64,000 nucleotides of DNA from Bradyrhizobium iriomotense (GCF_030160715.1 NZ_BSOW01000034.1:1-64000); one strand, 5' to 3'. Shown: positions 1 to 8,220, counted from the first letter of the stretch. The notes: generated by a model not told the origin, from the sequence alone. Program-made: numbers and translations.

Positions 1-90
1 CCGTCCTCCGCAGCTGCCAGGCCGTCCTTGACGGCCGCGAGCACGGTGTCACGCTAGACCAGTACGGGCGATCACACGTTCTTATGGTTG

Positions 91-516
91 CTACGAGCTG
101 GCCTCCCTCGCCTTGGCGATCGACTCCAAATCCATCCAGTTCACGCCCCAGAGATGGCCATCGAGATCCTCGAAACTGCGACCATACATGAAGTCGTAGT
201 CATCCAGAGGCGACGGATCGATCACGCCGCCCGCGCTTCCGGCCTTGCTGACGAGATCGTCGACCTCGGCGCGGCTGTCGGCCGATATGCAAAGCAAAAC
301 CTGGCTGGTGGTCTTGGCGTCGGCAATTGTCTTGGTCGTGAACTGCCGATATTTGTCGTGGGTCGTAAGCATCGCGTGGATCGTGTCGGAAAATACCATG
401 CATGATGCCGTGTCGTCGGAAAGCTGCGCCTTCTTGACGGCACCGATCGCCTGATAAAAAGCGGTCGCGCGCGCAAGGTCGTTGACAGGCAGGTTGATGA
501 AGATCAGCTTGGCCAT
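91..516 (-). CDS. VOC (glyoxalase/bleomycin-resistance fold) family protein
   Basis: This encodes 141 residues, the usual size for a single-chain VOC protein. The N-terminus (KLIFINLPVNDLARATAFY) is the classic first beta-alpha-beta unit of the fold. The C-terminal part contains FEDLDGHLWGV, the second-repeat element that normally supplies a metal-binding Glu or His. Members include metal-dependent lyases, dioxygenases and drug-binding proteins, and nothing here fixes the substrate. The ATG start sits on the first conserved strand. It stands alone, facing away from the window edge. Confidence 0.88.
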   Translation of the reverse strand: MAKLIFINLPVNDLARATAFYQAIGAVKKAQLSDDTASCMVFSDTIHAMLTTHDKYRQFTTKTIADAKTTSQVLLCISADSRAEVDDLVSKAGSAGGVIDPSPLDDYDFMYGRSFEDLDGHLWGVNWMDLESIAKAREASS

Positions 517-661
517 GTGGCGGTGAGCTCCTGTTGCGTCCGTCCCAAGGACGAACTGGCCACAACGGTCCCGACACAGCCTGCGAAATTTCTTTTCAGG
601 AGTTGAGCTATCCCGCCTTACCCGGGAGCGAGGGTCCGGCTTCCGCGAATAGCCGGCAAGC

Positions 662-1708
662 CTACCTTCCGGACCGGCGAAGGTCGTCCGCGATGTCGTC
701 GAATGGGTTCTGGATGGCGACGGCCCCTAGGCCGCCCTGCTGCGTATCTGGGGTTGAGGACCGTCCACGCGCGCCGGCCGCGAAGATGTCGTGCACCAGT
801 CCGAGCTTCCCGAGCCCCAGAATGATCAGGCCATTGATGTCGATCTCGTACCAGGCGTGCGAAATGTAGGCGTCCCGCGGAAACCGATGATGGTTGTTGT
901 GCAGCCCTTCACCGAAGGTGAGGATCGTGGTCACGAACTCGTTGGTCGTGCCGTCATTGGTCTCGAAGCGGCGGTAGCCGTAGCGACCGTCGCTATGGCA
1001 GACCGAGTTGACCAGCGAGGTCGCCATGGTCATGACGTAGCTGCGGAACAGGCCGGAGAACAACACGCAGCCGATCATCGTGTGCACGCCGCCAAGCGCG
1101 TAGCCGATGGCACCCGGAATGATCACCGCTGAGATCGCGTACCAGTACCAGCGCGTCCTGGTGAAGAACATGGCGATCGGGTCGGCCAGAATATCCTTGG
1201 CGTAGTATTCGCCATCGGTGGTGGCCTGGTCCCACACCCAGCCGCCCTGCGCATGCGACATCCCCTTGAGGAAGCTGGCATAGCGGTTGCCGTCGCCGTC
1301 ATAGTAAGGGCTGTGGACGTCACCGGGCTTGTCGGAGTGAAGATGGTGCCGGCGATGATTGCTCACCCACTTCAGGATCGAGCCCTGCACCGCCAGCGTG
1401 GCGATCGCGGCGAGGATCGTCCGCATCACCGGACCACACCGAAAACTCCGGTGCACGAAGTAGCGATGCATGAAGCCGATCCCGACCGTGGTCAGCAGGA
1501 ACATGCCGACGAAGACCGAAATCTCCACCCAGCCGATGCCTTGCCAGAATGCCCAGACCAATGCTGCGATCGAACCTCCGATCATGAAGCCGAACGCGAT
1601 ATAGGAATCGAGAAACTTGGCGTCGACCACCGGGCCTTCAAGCAGCACACCCGGCGGCATTTTCCGGTCCGCACCTTCGTCCGACGCCACGCCCTGAACT
1701 GCGGTCAT
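662..1708 (-). CDS. Acyl-CoA/acyl-lipid delta-9-type fatty acid desaturase
   Basis: An integral-membrane di-iron desaturase that would introduce a cis double bond into acyl chains. Counting from a possible TTG at 1729, the three histidine boxes are HRYFVH (88-93), HRRHH (125-129) and HNNHH (277-281), the full ligand set of the stearoyl-CoA desaturase family. Hydrophobic segments near residues 43-62, 69-86 and 197-240 fit the usual four-helix topology. The ATG at 1708 is used here; a TTG at 1729 and GTG at 1726 lie behind an AGGG sequence and are also possible, adding seven or six residues. Substrate and regiospecificity are inferred from family only. Confidence 0.9.
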   Translation of the reverse strand: MTAVQGVASDEGADRKMPPGVLLEGPVVDAKFLDSYIAFGFMIGGSIAALVWAFWQGIGWVEISVFVGMFLLTTVGIGFMHRYFVHRSFRCGPVMRTILAAIATLAVQGSILKWVSNHRRHHLHSDKPGDVHSPYYDGDGNRYASFLKGMSHAQGGWVWDQATTDGEYYAKDILADPIAMFFTRTRWYWYAISAVIIPGAIGYALGGVHTMIGCVLFSGLFRSYVMTMATSLVNSVCHSDGRYGYRRFETNDGTTNEFVTTILTFGEGLHNNHHRFPRDAYISHAWYEIDINGLIILGLGKLGLVHDIFAAGARGRSSTPDTQQGGLGAVAIQNPFDDIADDLRRSGR

Positions 1709-1931
1709 TCCAACTGGTCCATTCACCAAAAATTAACCCTTCTGCGATGCAACGTACAGATGTGGGCTATTTCTCGCAAGGACTCGATCGGCCGCGGGAG
1801 TACGGAGCCGGAACCCAAGAAGACGGTGTCTGAGGGCCGTTGAAGCCGGATTTCACGGCAATACCATCAACTCCACCAGATGATGGGCTTCGCAGAGGGC
1901 TCAACGCGTTTACCCTGTTCTCACAAAACCG

Positions 1932-2729
1932 ATGCCGAGAAACAGCAAGAACCTCCTCCGCCGCCTTCGCAGCGTCCGGCGAAGCGCTCGATGGGTGCGA
2001 AAGACTTTCGCGCGCGCACCGCGGATGGTTCGGATCGTGTGTGGCGTGGCGATCCTGCTTGCGGCCATCGCGCTTCTGAACATCGTCTATCACGTGGTCC
2101 GCAAGCCGACCGAGCTGTTCGTCTTTGTCGGCAATTCCCTCGACAAGGAGCCGGCCGAGAACTGGCGGCAATACGGGCCGCTGTTCCGCAAGCTTTCCAC
2201 CGCGACGATCACGCCCGAATTGCTGGCCGCGCTGGCGCAGGTCGAGAGTTCAGGCAACCCGGTGGCGCGCACCTACTGGCGCTGGCGATTGAGCCTCAAT
2301 CCCCTCGCGATTTACAAGCCCGCCTCCAGCGCCGTCGGCCTCTACCAGATGACCGATCCGGCCTACACTGAAGCAGCGCGGTTCTGTATCCGCGGCAACG
2401 CGGTCACGGAGACCGGCTGCGGGTCTACCTTCCTCTACAGCCGCGCGATCCCGAGCCACGCCATCGAGCTGGCATCGGTGTATCTGGACCGCAACGTGGC
2501 TGACGTTCTCACCCGCGTGGGCGATGTGAAGGCCAGCGCGCAGCAGAAGCAGGATCTGGCCGCCTTCATCCATCTCTGCGGCGCAGGTCCCGCCACAGCC
2601 TACGCACGCCGCCACTTTCAGATGATGGCCGGCGAGCGCTGCGGCGATCATCTCGTCGCAAGCTATGTCTCCAGGGTCAACGCGATGAAGCGGCAATTTC
2701 AGCGCCTTGCTGCGGATGACGGCAATTAG
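1932..2729 (+). CDS. Membrane-anchored lytic transglycosylase (SLT domain)
   Basis: This 265-residue protein has a very basic N-terminus followed by one membrane helix (about residues 33-55) and an SLT lysozyme-like domain. The domain shows the catalytic Glu in LAALAQVESSGNP and the supporting SAVGLYQMT motif. Such enzymes cleave the beta-1,4 bond of peptidoglycan with formation of 1,6-anhydro-muramic acid. The helix would tether it to the inner membrane facing the periplasm. Four Cys residues in the domain could form disulfides. It is followed by an intergenic palindromic repeat, so it probably ends its own transcript. Confidence 0.85.
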   Translation: MPRNSKNLLRRLRSVRRSARWVRKTFARAPRMVRIVCGVAILLAAIALLNIVYHVVRKPTELFVFVGNSLDKEPAENWRQYGPLFRKLSTATITPELLAALAQVESSGNPVARTYWRWRLSLNPLAIYKPASSAVGLYQMTDPAYTEAARFCIRGNAVTETGCGSTFLYSRAIPSHAIELASVYLDRNVADVLTRVGDVKASAQQKQDLAAFIHLCGAGPATAYARRHFQMMAGERCGDHLVASYVSRVNAMKRQFQRLAADDGN

Positions 2730-2743
2730 CGAGCGTAGTAACC

Positions 2744-2827
2744 GTAGGGTGGATTAGCCGAGGGCGTAATCCACCGTTCGCGAGGTAGAGCCGGCGGCGG
2801 ATTACGCTTCGCTAATCCGCCCTACGC
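2744..2827. repeat. Intergenic palindromic repeat, GTAGGGTGGATTAG family
   Basis: The element begins with GTAGGGTGGATTAGC and ends with GCTAATCCGCCCTACGC, so its ends are near-perfect inverted repeats. Internal segments (GCGTAATCC, GGATTACGC) also pair. This type of intergenic repeat is widespread in Bradyrhizobium and relatives. It would form a strong hairpin in RNA after the transglycosylase gene. Confidence 0.85.
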
Positions 2828-2848
2828 ACTTGGGTGTAGATAGGTAAG

Positions 2849-3628
2849 ATGACGATCACGATCGCAACGGTTCAAAGTCACATCAGCGCCGACACCCGTA
2901 TGAACGGCCGCGATATCCGGCGTTTGATGGCCGAGGTCAGGGCCGCGGGTGCGAGGTTGGTGCATTTCCCCGAAGGTGCGCTGTCCGGCTATGTGAAGTC
3001 AGAAATCAATGACTGGGCTGCAGTAGACTGGGCCGCGCTCCGCGATGAGATCGAAGCAACGGCGGCGTGCGCGTCCGAACTCGGGATTTGGGTCGTTTTC
3101 GGCGCGAACCACCCGCAGGAGCCCCCTACCTGGCCCAATAATTCCCTGTATGTCATTTCGGACAAGGGCTCCCAAGCCGGACGCTACGACAAGCGGCTGA
3201 TCTCCCATGCCGAAGCCACGAGTTGGTACGCGCCAGGAACCACCCCCTTCGTGTTCGAGGTCGACGGCTATCGTTTCGGCTGCGCCTTGTGCATCGAAAT
3301 CCATTTCCCCGAAATCTTCACCGAATACGAGCGGCTCGGCGTCGACTGCGTATTATTCTCCGCCTATGCGGACGACCCTATGTTCGGGATCGAGGCGCAG
3401 GCACACGCGGCGATGAACAATATCTGGTTGAGCCTTTCGACGCCGGCCACCAGCACCTCGCTGCCATGCGCCCTGATCGGACCAGATGGCAACCCGTATG
3501 GACAGCTATTTGATCAGGGAAGTGGACGTTTCGTCTGCGGAAAACTGGATCGCCACGATCCGCAATATGACATTCCGCTCAACAAAGCACGGCCATGGCG
3601 TGCAACTGTCCGCAACAGAACTCTTTAG
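2849..3628 (+). CDS. Carbon-nitrogen hydrolase (nitrilase superfamily)
   Basis: This 259-residue protein belongs to the nitrilase/amidase superfamily, which hydrolyses non-peptide C-N bonds. All three catalytic residues are visible: Glu42 in FPEGALSGY, Lys115 in GRYDKRLI and Cys148 in GCALCIEIHFPE. The length matches single-domain members of the family. It lies alone between two intergenic repeats. The substrate (amide, carbamoyl compound or nitrile) cannot be deduced. The ATG is 21 bases after the preceding repeat. Confidence 0.9.
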   Translation: MTITIATVQSHISADTRMNGRDIRRLMAEVRAAGARLVHFPEGALSGYVKSEINDWAAVDWAALRDEIEATAACASELGIWVVFGANHPQEPPTWPNNSLYVISDKGSQAGRYDKRLISHAEATSWYAPGTTPFVFEVDGYRFGCALCIEIHFPEIFTEYERLGVDCVLFSAYADDPMFGIEAQAHAAMNNIWLSLSTPATSTSLPCALIGPDGNPYGQLFDQGSGRFVCGKLDRHDPQYDIPLNKARPWRATVRNRTL

Positions 3629-3634
3629 CAACCG

Positions 3635-3703
3635 AAGCCCGGATGAGCGCAGCGATATCCGGGTCTTCCCTGCCATCTCCCGGATTTCGAATCGCTCATT
3701 TAC
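3635..3703. repeat. Degenerate GCCCGGATGAGCG intergenic repeat
   Basis: This is a decayed copy of the GTAGCCCGGATGAGCG family. The left arm GCCCGGATGAGCGCAGCGATATCCGG is recognisable in parts, while the right arm (CCCGGATTTCGAATCGCTCAT) carries substitutions. Better copies are at 10902 and 17799. Confidence 0.65.
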
Positions 3704-3728
3704 GTGCTTCCCGCCGCTTGCTTCCGCC

Positions 3729-4016
3729 CTACCTGATCTTGGCCAGGCACTCCTTCAGGCGCTCCAGCTCCGTGCGAATTTGGGCCTCCATAGCGTCTTG
3801 CAATGCGAGCGTGCCCCTGCTGGCCAATTCTGCGGAGGCCTTTCGGTCCAGGTTCTGCTTCCAATCCCGGATGGCTTGCTTGGTGGCCCTTTGGGCCTCC
3901 GTCGTCGCCTTGAGGTACTCCTTCATGCAGGCGTCGGCCATTGAGCATGTCTGGCAGTCCTGAGCGGCGGCCGGACTTAAAAGAAGCAGGGCGAGTATCG
4001 CGGTAAGGACCCTCAT
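3729..4016 (-). CDS. Small secreted helical protein, unknown function
   Basis: This encodes 95 residues with a clear Sec signal peptide (MRVLTAILALLLLSPAAAQ, cleavage after Ala-Ala-Ala-Gln or Ala-Ala). The mature part is short and helical, rich in Lys, Glu and Ala. It has Cys residues at about 21, 24, 30 and 89, with a CQTC pair directly after the signal sequence. The spacing does not match a haem or thioredoxin motif with confidence. I do not recognise the family. It is convergent with nothing and has its own ATG start. Confidence 0.65.
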   Translation of the reverse strand: MRVLTAILALLLLSPAAAQDCQTCSMADACMKEYLKATTEAQRATKQAIRDWKQNLDRKASAELASRGTLALQDAMEAQIRTELERLKECLAKIR

Positions 4017-4206
4017 TGCACTTCCTCCCCGCCCCCATCATAGCACATCGCAGGGTTGCCAAGGGGAGCAGCACGCCGTGTGCAGAGATCGCCATAAATT
4101 CTCCCTCGCGCTCGCGTTGTCTTGATCGCGACGGCGGCGGGACCTATGCTTTCCAGATTCCTCCGCACTCATTCCGTCGACGCAAGACAGAACGGAGAGC
4201 GCATCG

Positions 4207-5214
4207 GTGTCTGAAACGAACGACCCCAAGCCGGACGACCCTAAGCCGGACGATTCCAAGCCGGACGATCCGCAAGGCCCAGAGCGCGCCGATGCCGGGC
4301 TGGCGCGGGCCCATGAGCGGATCAAGAGCGCCAATGAGGAACTTGCACGGCTGGACCAGCTGGTCTCCGGAATGGAGCGCGGCAGCGACAGCCCGCCGAT
4401 CCGCCAGGAAAAGGCCGCCACGGAACCAAGCGATGCGGTCGTGGACAAGACACCACCGCCGGAGAGCAAGGTTCGTCCTCGGGGCCTGATAGGGGACAGA
4501 CCCATGCTGCGAGCCTTCGTCGGCCTGTTCCTGGCGATAGGCATCCTTGGCGCTGCGTTCGCTTCTCAGTATCGCCATGAGGCCAGGGCGATCATGGCGC
4601 GATGGGCGGCTCCGCCAGTCGCGACCGCGCCCCCGGAGGCTTCCGGTCTTCGCGCCCCGGCGAAATCGCCGGCTGTCCAGCTGGCAGCGGCCGATGAACA
4701 GCCCTCCCCGCCGGCACCTGCGAGCCGCAAGGACGCGGACGATGTTCCGTCGACCGGCGCCACCACAGCCCCCAGCTCGACGCCCGCCAATCCGGCATCC
4801 GCCGGTTCGACGCCCACCGGCTCGACATCCGCCGGTTCGACATCCACCGACTTGGCGCAATCGCTCAAGACTATCGCGCAGGGCCTTGCGAGCATCAACG
4901 ACAAGCTCGAGCAACTGAAAAGCAGTCACGAGCAAACGCTTCGCGACCATGCCGAGGCCATTCAACAGCTCAAGGCGGCGCAGGAGCAAAGCGCAGGGGA
5001 TAACGCGCGCATCGCCGAGCAGGTCCAGGCGCTGCAAACGCAGCTTGCCGTATTGCCCGCGAAACCGGCCGCACCGAGCTTGATGAAGCAGGTTGAGGCG
5101 GCTCCGCGCCACTACGTCCCCGCAGCCGCGCCCCGGCGGCCCAAGCCGCCGCGCCGGCCCTGGATGCCCCCGCGGTATATGGCCGAACCCTGGGACTATC
5201 CTCCGGATTGGTGA
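4207..5214 (+). CDS. Membrane protein with KPDD repeats, coiled coil and Pro-rich tail
   Basis: This 335-residue protein has four parts. The N-terminus (residues 5-22) is a tandem KPDD repeat encoded by a 15-base repeat. One membrane helix lies near residues 99-118. A low-complexity Ser/Thr/Pro/Gly linker follows, including repeated GSTxxGST units. Residues about 215-285 form a coiled coil, ending in a Pro/Arg/Trp-rich tail. The start is GTG. It shares this architecture with the gene at 22802, including a DLA/QGLAS..QLK..QEQ coiled-coil style, so the two are probably paralogues. Function is unknown; a spacer or scaffold at the envelope is inference. Confidence 0.75.
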   Translation: MSETNDPKPDDPKPDDSKPDDPQGPERADAGLARAHERIKSANEELARLDQLVSGMERGSDSPPIRQEKAATEPSDAVVDKTPPPESKVRPRGLIGDRPMLRAFVGLFLAIGILGAAFASQYRHEARAIMARWAAPPVATAPPEASGLRAPAKSPAVQLAAADEQPSPPAPASRKDADDVPSTGATTAPSSTPANPASAGSTPTGSTSAGSTSTDLAQSLKTIAQGLASINDKLEQLKSSHEQTLRDHAEAIQQLKAAQEQSAGDNARIAEQVQALQTQLAVLPAKPAAPSLMKQVEAAPRHYVPAAAPRRPKPPRRPWMPPRYMAEPWDYPPDW

Positions 5215-5275
5215 GGTGCAGGAGCCTGCGAAAGCGCGACGGGATTAGGCTTGATTGTTGCCACGAAGGAAGTGC

Positions 5276-5450
5276 GCCCCCTCTCCCGCTTGCGGGAGAG
5301 GGTTGGGGAGAGGGTGCTTCCGCAATCGAGATTCCCGATGTGGAGAGAGCCCCCACCCGGCGCTGCGCCATAGCCGAGGCTTCGCCTCGGCGTCTCTTAA
5401 GAGGGCGGCCGCCGAAGGCGCCTGTGCCTCCCCCGCAAGCGGGAGAGGTG
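5276..5450. repeat. Intergenic repeat pair, CCCTCTCCCGC family
   Basis: The left unit (5276-5319) contains CTCTCCCGCTTGCGGGAGAG, a self-complementary hairpin, followed by GGTTGGGGAGAGGGTG. The right unit (about 5426-5450) carries CTCCCCCGCAAGCGGGAGAG. Between them is a smaller hairpin, GAGGCTTCGCCTC. Such units are common intergenic repeats in proteobacteria. I see no gene between 5215 and 5496. Confidence 0.75.
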
Positions 5451-5496
5451 AACCGCGTCCTCGGCCTGCACCGATTCAATCAATACTCATCGCGCT

Positions 5497-5694
5497 TTAG
5501 GCGGTTTTCTTGCTCCGCAGCGCTTCGTGCGGGTGTCGACGATCGCCACGACGGTTCGACTTGCGAACGTAGGTGACGAGCGCCTCGGGGTTCTCGAGCT
5601 TGATCTTGAGCGCCGCGACCAGCGCGTCCTCGGCATCGATCGTGAGCGCCTTGGCGCGCGCCCCGAGCTTCAGCCCGACCGTATACGACGTCAT
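5497..5694 (-). CDS. Small conserved protein of unknown function
   Basis: This 65-residue ORF begins MTSYTVGLKLGARAKALTID and ends in a basic tail (RKSNRRGDRRHPHEALRSKK). The first half could form a small alpha/beta unit with alternating hydrophobic residues. The Arg/Lys-rich tail suggests nucleic-acid or anionic-surface contact, which is inference. It has an ATG start and a stop inside an otherwise gene-free stretch. I do not recognise a named domain. Confidence 0.6.
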   Translation of the reverse strand: MTSYTVGLKLGARAKALTIDAEDALVAALKIKLENPEALVTYVRKSNRRGDRRHPHEALRSKKTA

Positions 5695-5773
5695 GGCAGG
5701 TCCCTCGATTCAGGCACTAAGCCTACCGCAACCGGCGCTTCTCCGAAACGTGCAAGCTCCCGGCATCACCAGA

Positions 5774-6070
5774 TCACGCCTGTTCTATCAGGATCGGTGA
5801 ACCCAGTTCTTCGAAACGAAAGAGCGTAAAGACCCGCTGGCCGTTGAAGTCGAGCACTCTCAAATCATCGGTCTCGTGCAGATTGCTTTCGACCGCCTGA
5901 AAGTGCCCGCCGTAGCGCGCTCTCGCGAGCGACAGGGGAACCTCAAATCCGACGAACTTGCCGATCCCTTTTTGCCTGAGCACTCCAAGCAGCTTCTGGT
6001 CGGTCAGGGACTCGTGCGACGTGAGAATGAGCAGCGGACCGCTCGCCGTAAGCAGCAAAAGCGATTTCAT
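5774..6070 (-). CDS. Small conserved protein, possibly cytosolic, unknown function
   Basis: This 98-residue protein shows regular alternation of strands and helices (KSLLLLTASGPLLILT, LLGVLRQKGIGKFVGFEVPL, LRVLDFNGQRVFTLFRFEEL). No signal sequence is convincing, since the hydrophobic start is interrupted by SGP. It resembles small alphaproteobacterial proteins with a single alpha/beta domain, but I cannot name the family. Its ATG lies in AT-richer DNA upstream. Confidence 0.65.
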   Translation of the reverse strand: MKSLLLLTASGPLLILTSHESLTDQKLLGVLRQKGIGKFVGFEVPLSLARARYGGHFQAVESNLHETDDLRVLDFNGQRVFTLFRFEELGSPILIEQA

Positions 6071-6209
6071 CGGACACTCCTATGCATCTAGGACTGAACG
6101 ACGCAGTCAGATCCAGTTTAGCGCTTTGGATGCCTGGGGCGAAGCCTCGCGTTACGGAACCATCACCTTCTTTGTTCTGAAGCAGCGTCCGCTATGGGTG
6201 GCTGCAGGC

Positions 6210-6235
6210 GTAGCCCGGATGAGCCGCCCTACGCA
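6210..6235. repeat. Hybrid fragment of two intergenic repeat families
   Basis: The left part, GTAGCCCGGATGAG, is the start of the GCCCGGATGAG family. The right part, CCGCCCTACGCA, is the end of the GTAGGGTGGATTAG family. The two are directly joined with the middle missing, just upstream of the methyltransferase gene. Confidence 0.55.
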
Positions 6236-6262
6236 CCGGCGTCGTGCTATGATCCGCCTGTC

Positions 6263-6895
6263 ATGCGCACGGCCGACGATTTCAATCGCTACTATGCAAC
6301 GCCTGATCCGTGGGGCTACGCGCGCGCGACGTTCAGGGACAAGGTGCTGCGCCGGCGTCTGACGCGGTCCATTCGCAAGAAGTCGGTTCTCGAACTCGGT
6401 TGCGGCGAAGGCCACCTCACCCAGGTGATTTTTCACAGGGCACGATCGGTGACGGCGGTCGACATCAGCGATGTCGCGATTGCCCGCGCGAGGGCGTTGA
6501 ACCTGCGAAATGCGAGGTACGAAAACACTGATCTCCTGGACACGTCGTTTGGCGGTTACGACGTCATCACAGCCATCGAATGTATCTATTATTTATCCCA
6601 TGAAGAACAGGGAGCATTTCTGGCGAAGGTCGCCAGGGAACATTCCGGCAAGCTGCTTTGGCTTTCGGGTCCCATCATCGATTATCAGAGATATTTCGGC
6701 CACAGACGATTGATGCTCGAATTCAAGACGCTCGGATTCACCGTCATCAAGTTCTATAATCTGTCGGTCTATTGGCATCCGCTTTCAGCTCGTATCGTCG
6801 GCAAGCTCCTCAAGCTGCCGCTTGGCTACAGGCTGCTGGACCGGCTCCCCGAGCGGATGATCTACCAAAGACTGTATGCGCTACGAGCACCGTGA
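6263..6895 (+). CDS. NodS-like SAM-dependent methyltransferase
   Basis: This 210-residue class I methyltransferase carries the SAM-binding motif I VLELGCGEGHL, an acidic end of strand 2 (TAVDIS) and a motif II-like segment (YDVITAIECIYYL). The N-terminus DDFNRYYATPDPWGY is typical of the NodS family, whose nodulation member N-methylates the chitooligosaccharide of Nod factors. The start is placed at the ATG at 6263 because the upstream in-frame ATG (6194) would translate a repeat. No nod genes are nearby, so a role in Nod factor synthesis is not supported; a sugar or small-molecule methyltransferase is the safer call. Confidence 0.85.
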   Translation: MRTADDFNRYYATPDPWGYARATFRDKVLRRRLTRSIRKKSVLELGCGEGHLTQVIFHRARSVTAVDISDVAIARARALNLRNARYENTDLLDTSFGGYDVITAIECIYYLSHEEQGAFLAKVAREHSGKLLWLSGPIIDYQRYFGHRRLMLEFKTLGFTVIKFYNLSVYWHPLSARIVGKLLKLPLGYRLLDRLPERMIYQRLYALRAP

Positions 6896-6930
6896 GAGCA
6901 CTCACGGCTCTCGCTTCCGTTTCAAGCAGG

Positions 6931-7107
6931 CGTAGGGTGGATTAGCCTTGCTGCGTCAAAAGACCCTCATGGTGAGGAGCGCGAAGCGCGTCTCGAACCA
7001 TGAGGCCCCGCCGTCGGCCCACATCCTTCGAGACGCCCGCTTCGCGGGCTCCTCAGGATGAGGGGTTAGAGCACTTGTGACGCAGTAAGACCAACCCGCC
7101 CTACGCA
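6931..7107. repeat. GTAGGGTGGATTAG-family repeat interrupted by another element
   Basis: The outer element starts CGTAGGGTGGATTAGCC (6931-6947) and ends AACCCGCCCTACGCA (to 7107), the two ends of the same family seen intact at 2744. The middle is replaced by a 141-base element (6948-7088). Confidence 0.75.
6948..7088. mobile_element. Nested MITE-like palindromic element with terminal inverted repeats
   Basis: The element has terminal inverted repeats TTGCTGCGTCA and TGACGCAGTAA, matching at ten of eleven positions. Inside are CCTCATGGTGAGGAGCGCG and GGGCTCCTCAGGATGAGG halves, each with small GC-rich hairpins. It codes for no protein. The position inside another repeat suggests insertion, although a clear target-site duplication is not visible. 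Calling it mobile is inference. Confidence 0.5.
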
Positions 7108-7130
7108 ATGTGCACATCACTTCGATTGCG

Positions 7131-7400
7131 TCACGCCGCCTTTGCGGCATTCTCCGGCTGCGCCGTTTCCATCGCGCGCATGTAGAGATCAAGCAGGGTT
7201 TCGCGCTCGTCGCGCTCGTCCTGGTCCTGCTTCCTCAACTTGATGATCTCCTTGAGGATCTTCACATCGAAGCCGTCGTTCTTGGCTTCCGAGAAGACCT
7301 CCTTCTTCTGCTCGTTCAACTCCTGCAATTCGGTATCCAGGTTCTCGATCCGCTCGACGAAGGAACGAATTTTTCCGCCGGGAATGGTGATGTCAGTCAT
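7131..7400 (-). CDS. gapR: GapR family nucleoid-associated protein (DUF2312)
   Basis: This 89-residue protein matches the DUF2312 pattern: N-terminal GGKIRSFVERIENLD, then ELNEQKKEVFSEAKNDGFDVKILKEIIKLRKQD and a short helical tail. In Caulobacter GapR clamps overtwisted DNA ahead of replication forks and promotes topoisomerase activity; it is essential or nearly so in related alphaproteobacteria. The start is the ATG at 7400, which begins the family-conserved MTDITI sequence. A longer upstream frame has no family support. It lies directly after a nested repeat cluster. Confidence 0.9.
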   Translation of the reverse strand: MTDITIPGGKIRSFVERIENLDTELQELNEQKKEVFSEAKNDGFDVKILKEIIKLRKQDQDERDERETLLDLYMRAMETAQPENAAKAA

Positions 7401-7519
7401 GGTGCCTCTTTGCTGAATGAGGTCGTGAAAATGACCGCAAAGGAATGACCAATGTGTTAACCGACGGGTCCCGCGGAGCACGCGGGAACCCGGCGCAACC
7501 CACCCTCCGCAACTTTCGT

Positions 7520-7666
7520 TCAGAAGAACCCCGGGCTGAGATCGAGCCCGTACGTCAAGCTCAGCAAGAACACGAACAGCGCGGCTGCGGCGAACAGCGC
7601 CATCTGCCTGAGAATGAACGCACGCGGTGACGGGGTGGCAATGACGGTTTTCTGCGCAACGGGCAT
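7520..7666 (-). CDS. 48-residue single-pass membrane protein
   Basis: This small ORF begins MPVAQKTVIATPSPRAF, has one strong membrane helix (about residues 21-38, MALFAAAALFVFLLSLTY) and ends GLDLSPGFF. It sits alone between gapR and a 305-base gene-poor stretch. Its ordered basic N-terminus, helix and short tail look like a real small membrane protein. No function can be proposed. Confidence 0.55.
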   Translation of the reverse strand: MPVAQKTVIATPSPRAFILRQMALFAAAALFVFLLSLTYGLDLSPGFF

Positions 7667-7971
7667 GACAGACTCCAGTATGATTTGAGAAATGACCGCT
7701 CACGATGCGGCGGCCGCATCAAGCAGCGCGATCGGCAAAGCAACGATTAAAGAGATCGCGTCCGTTTTGAACGGCCGTACATCACGAGCCGCCGATAACG
7801 CGATGATGGCATTATGCAGGTGATTTGCCCGACGCGTCAAATGATTTCGTAAAACACGAAGTCACCAAATCGCGCTGCCGGCTCCTTTGCATGGGGTTGT
7901 TTTCGATATTTTGCCGGACCGGCACGCAAACGCCTCGACGATGGCGGTCAACCCGATCGCGCGTTGACCGC
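7667..7971. other. Gene-poor stretch
   Basis: I find no convincing gene here. The sequence is less GC-rich near 7800-7900 (around GATGATGGCATTATGCAGG and ATGATTTCGTAAAACACG) and may hold promoter elements for the small membrane-protein gene read leftwards from 7666. Confidence 0.4.
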
Positions 7972-8154
7972 TCACCGCTCCTCCTTCGCCGATGTGTTGC
8001 GAGCCGCGCCCCTTCCGGCGCGCCAGCGCGCGCGAAGCTGCTTCACGGCACGCAGCATCCTCGGGGCGACGACCTGAAACGCCAACGAGGCGCATCCGGC
8101 CACCAGCCCCTTGACCAGGTCGAAAGCGAAATCGGACCCCAAATACTCCCACAT
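7972..8154 (-). CDS. Small membrane-associated protein, unknown function
   Basis: This 60-residue ORF begins MWEYLGSDFAFDLVKGLVAGCASLAFQVV and ends in a strongly basic tail (RAVKQLRARWRAGRGAARNTSAKEE). The first half is amphipathic to hydrophobic and may insert in or lie on the membrane. The ATG at 8154 is preferred because GGACGCAGGGACC precedes it; an in-frame ATG at 8217 would add 21 Gly/Pro-rich residues. The family is not recognised. Confidence 0.5.
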   Translation of the reverse strand: MWEYLGSDFAFDLVKGLVAGCASLAFQVVAPRMLRAVKQLRARWRAGRGAARNTSAKEER

Positions 8155-8220
8155 GGTCCCTGCGTCCTTTGTCGCAGGGCCACCGCCGGGCAGGCATGGG
8201 CTGAGATTAGAAAACAAGAA

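Noticed and set aside
1-57. Open frame at the left edge, minus strand, reading DTVLAAVKDGLAAAED
   Set aside because: It looks protein-like, but it follows an in-frame TAG, would need a GTG start at 44, and runs out of the window after 15 residues; there is not enough to call a gene.
6263-6895. A nodulation locus
   Set aside because: The methyltransferase is NodS-like in sequence, but no other nod gene or nod box is present, so a symbiosis island is not supported.
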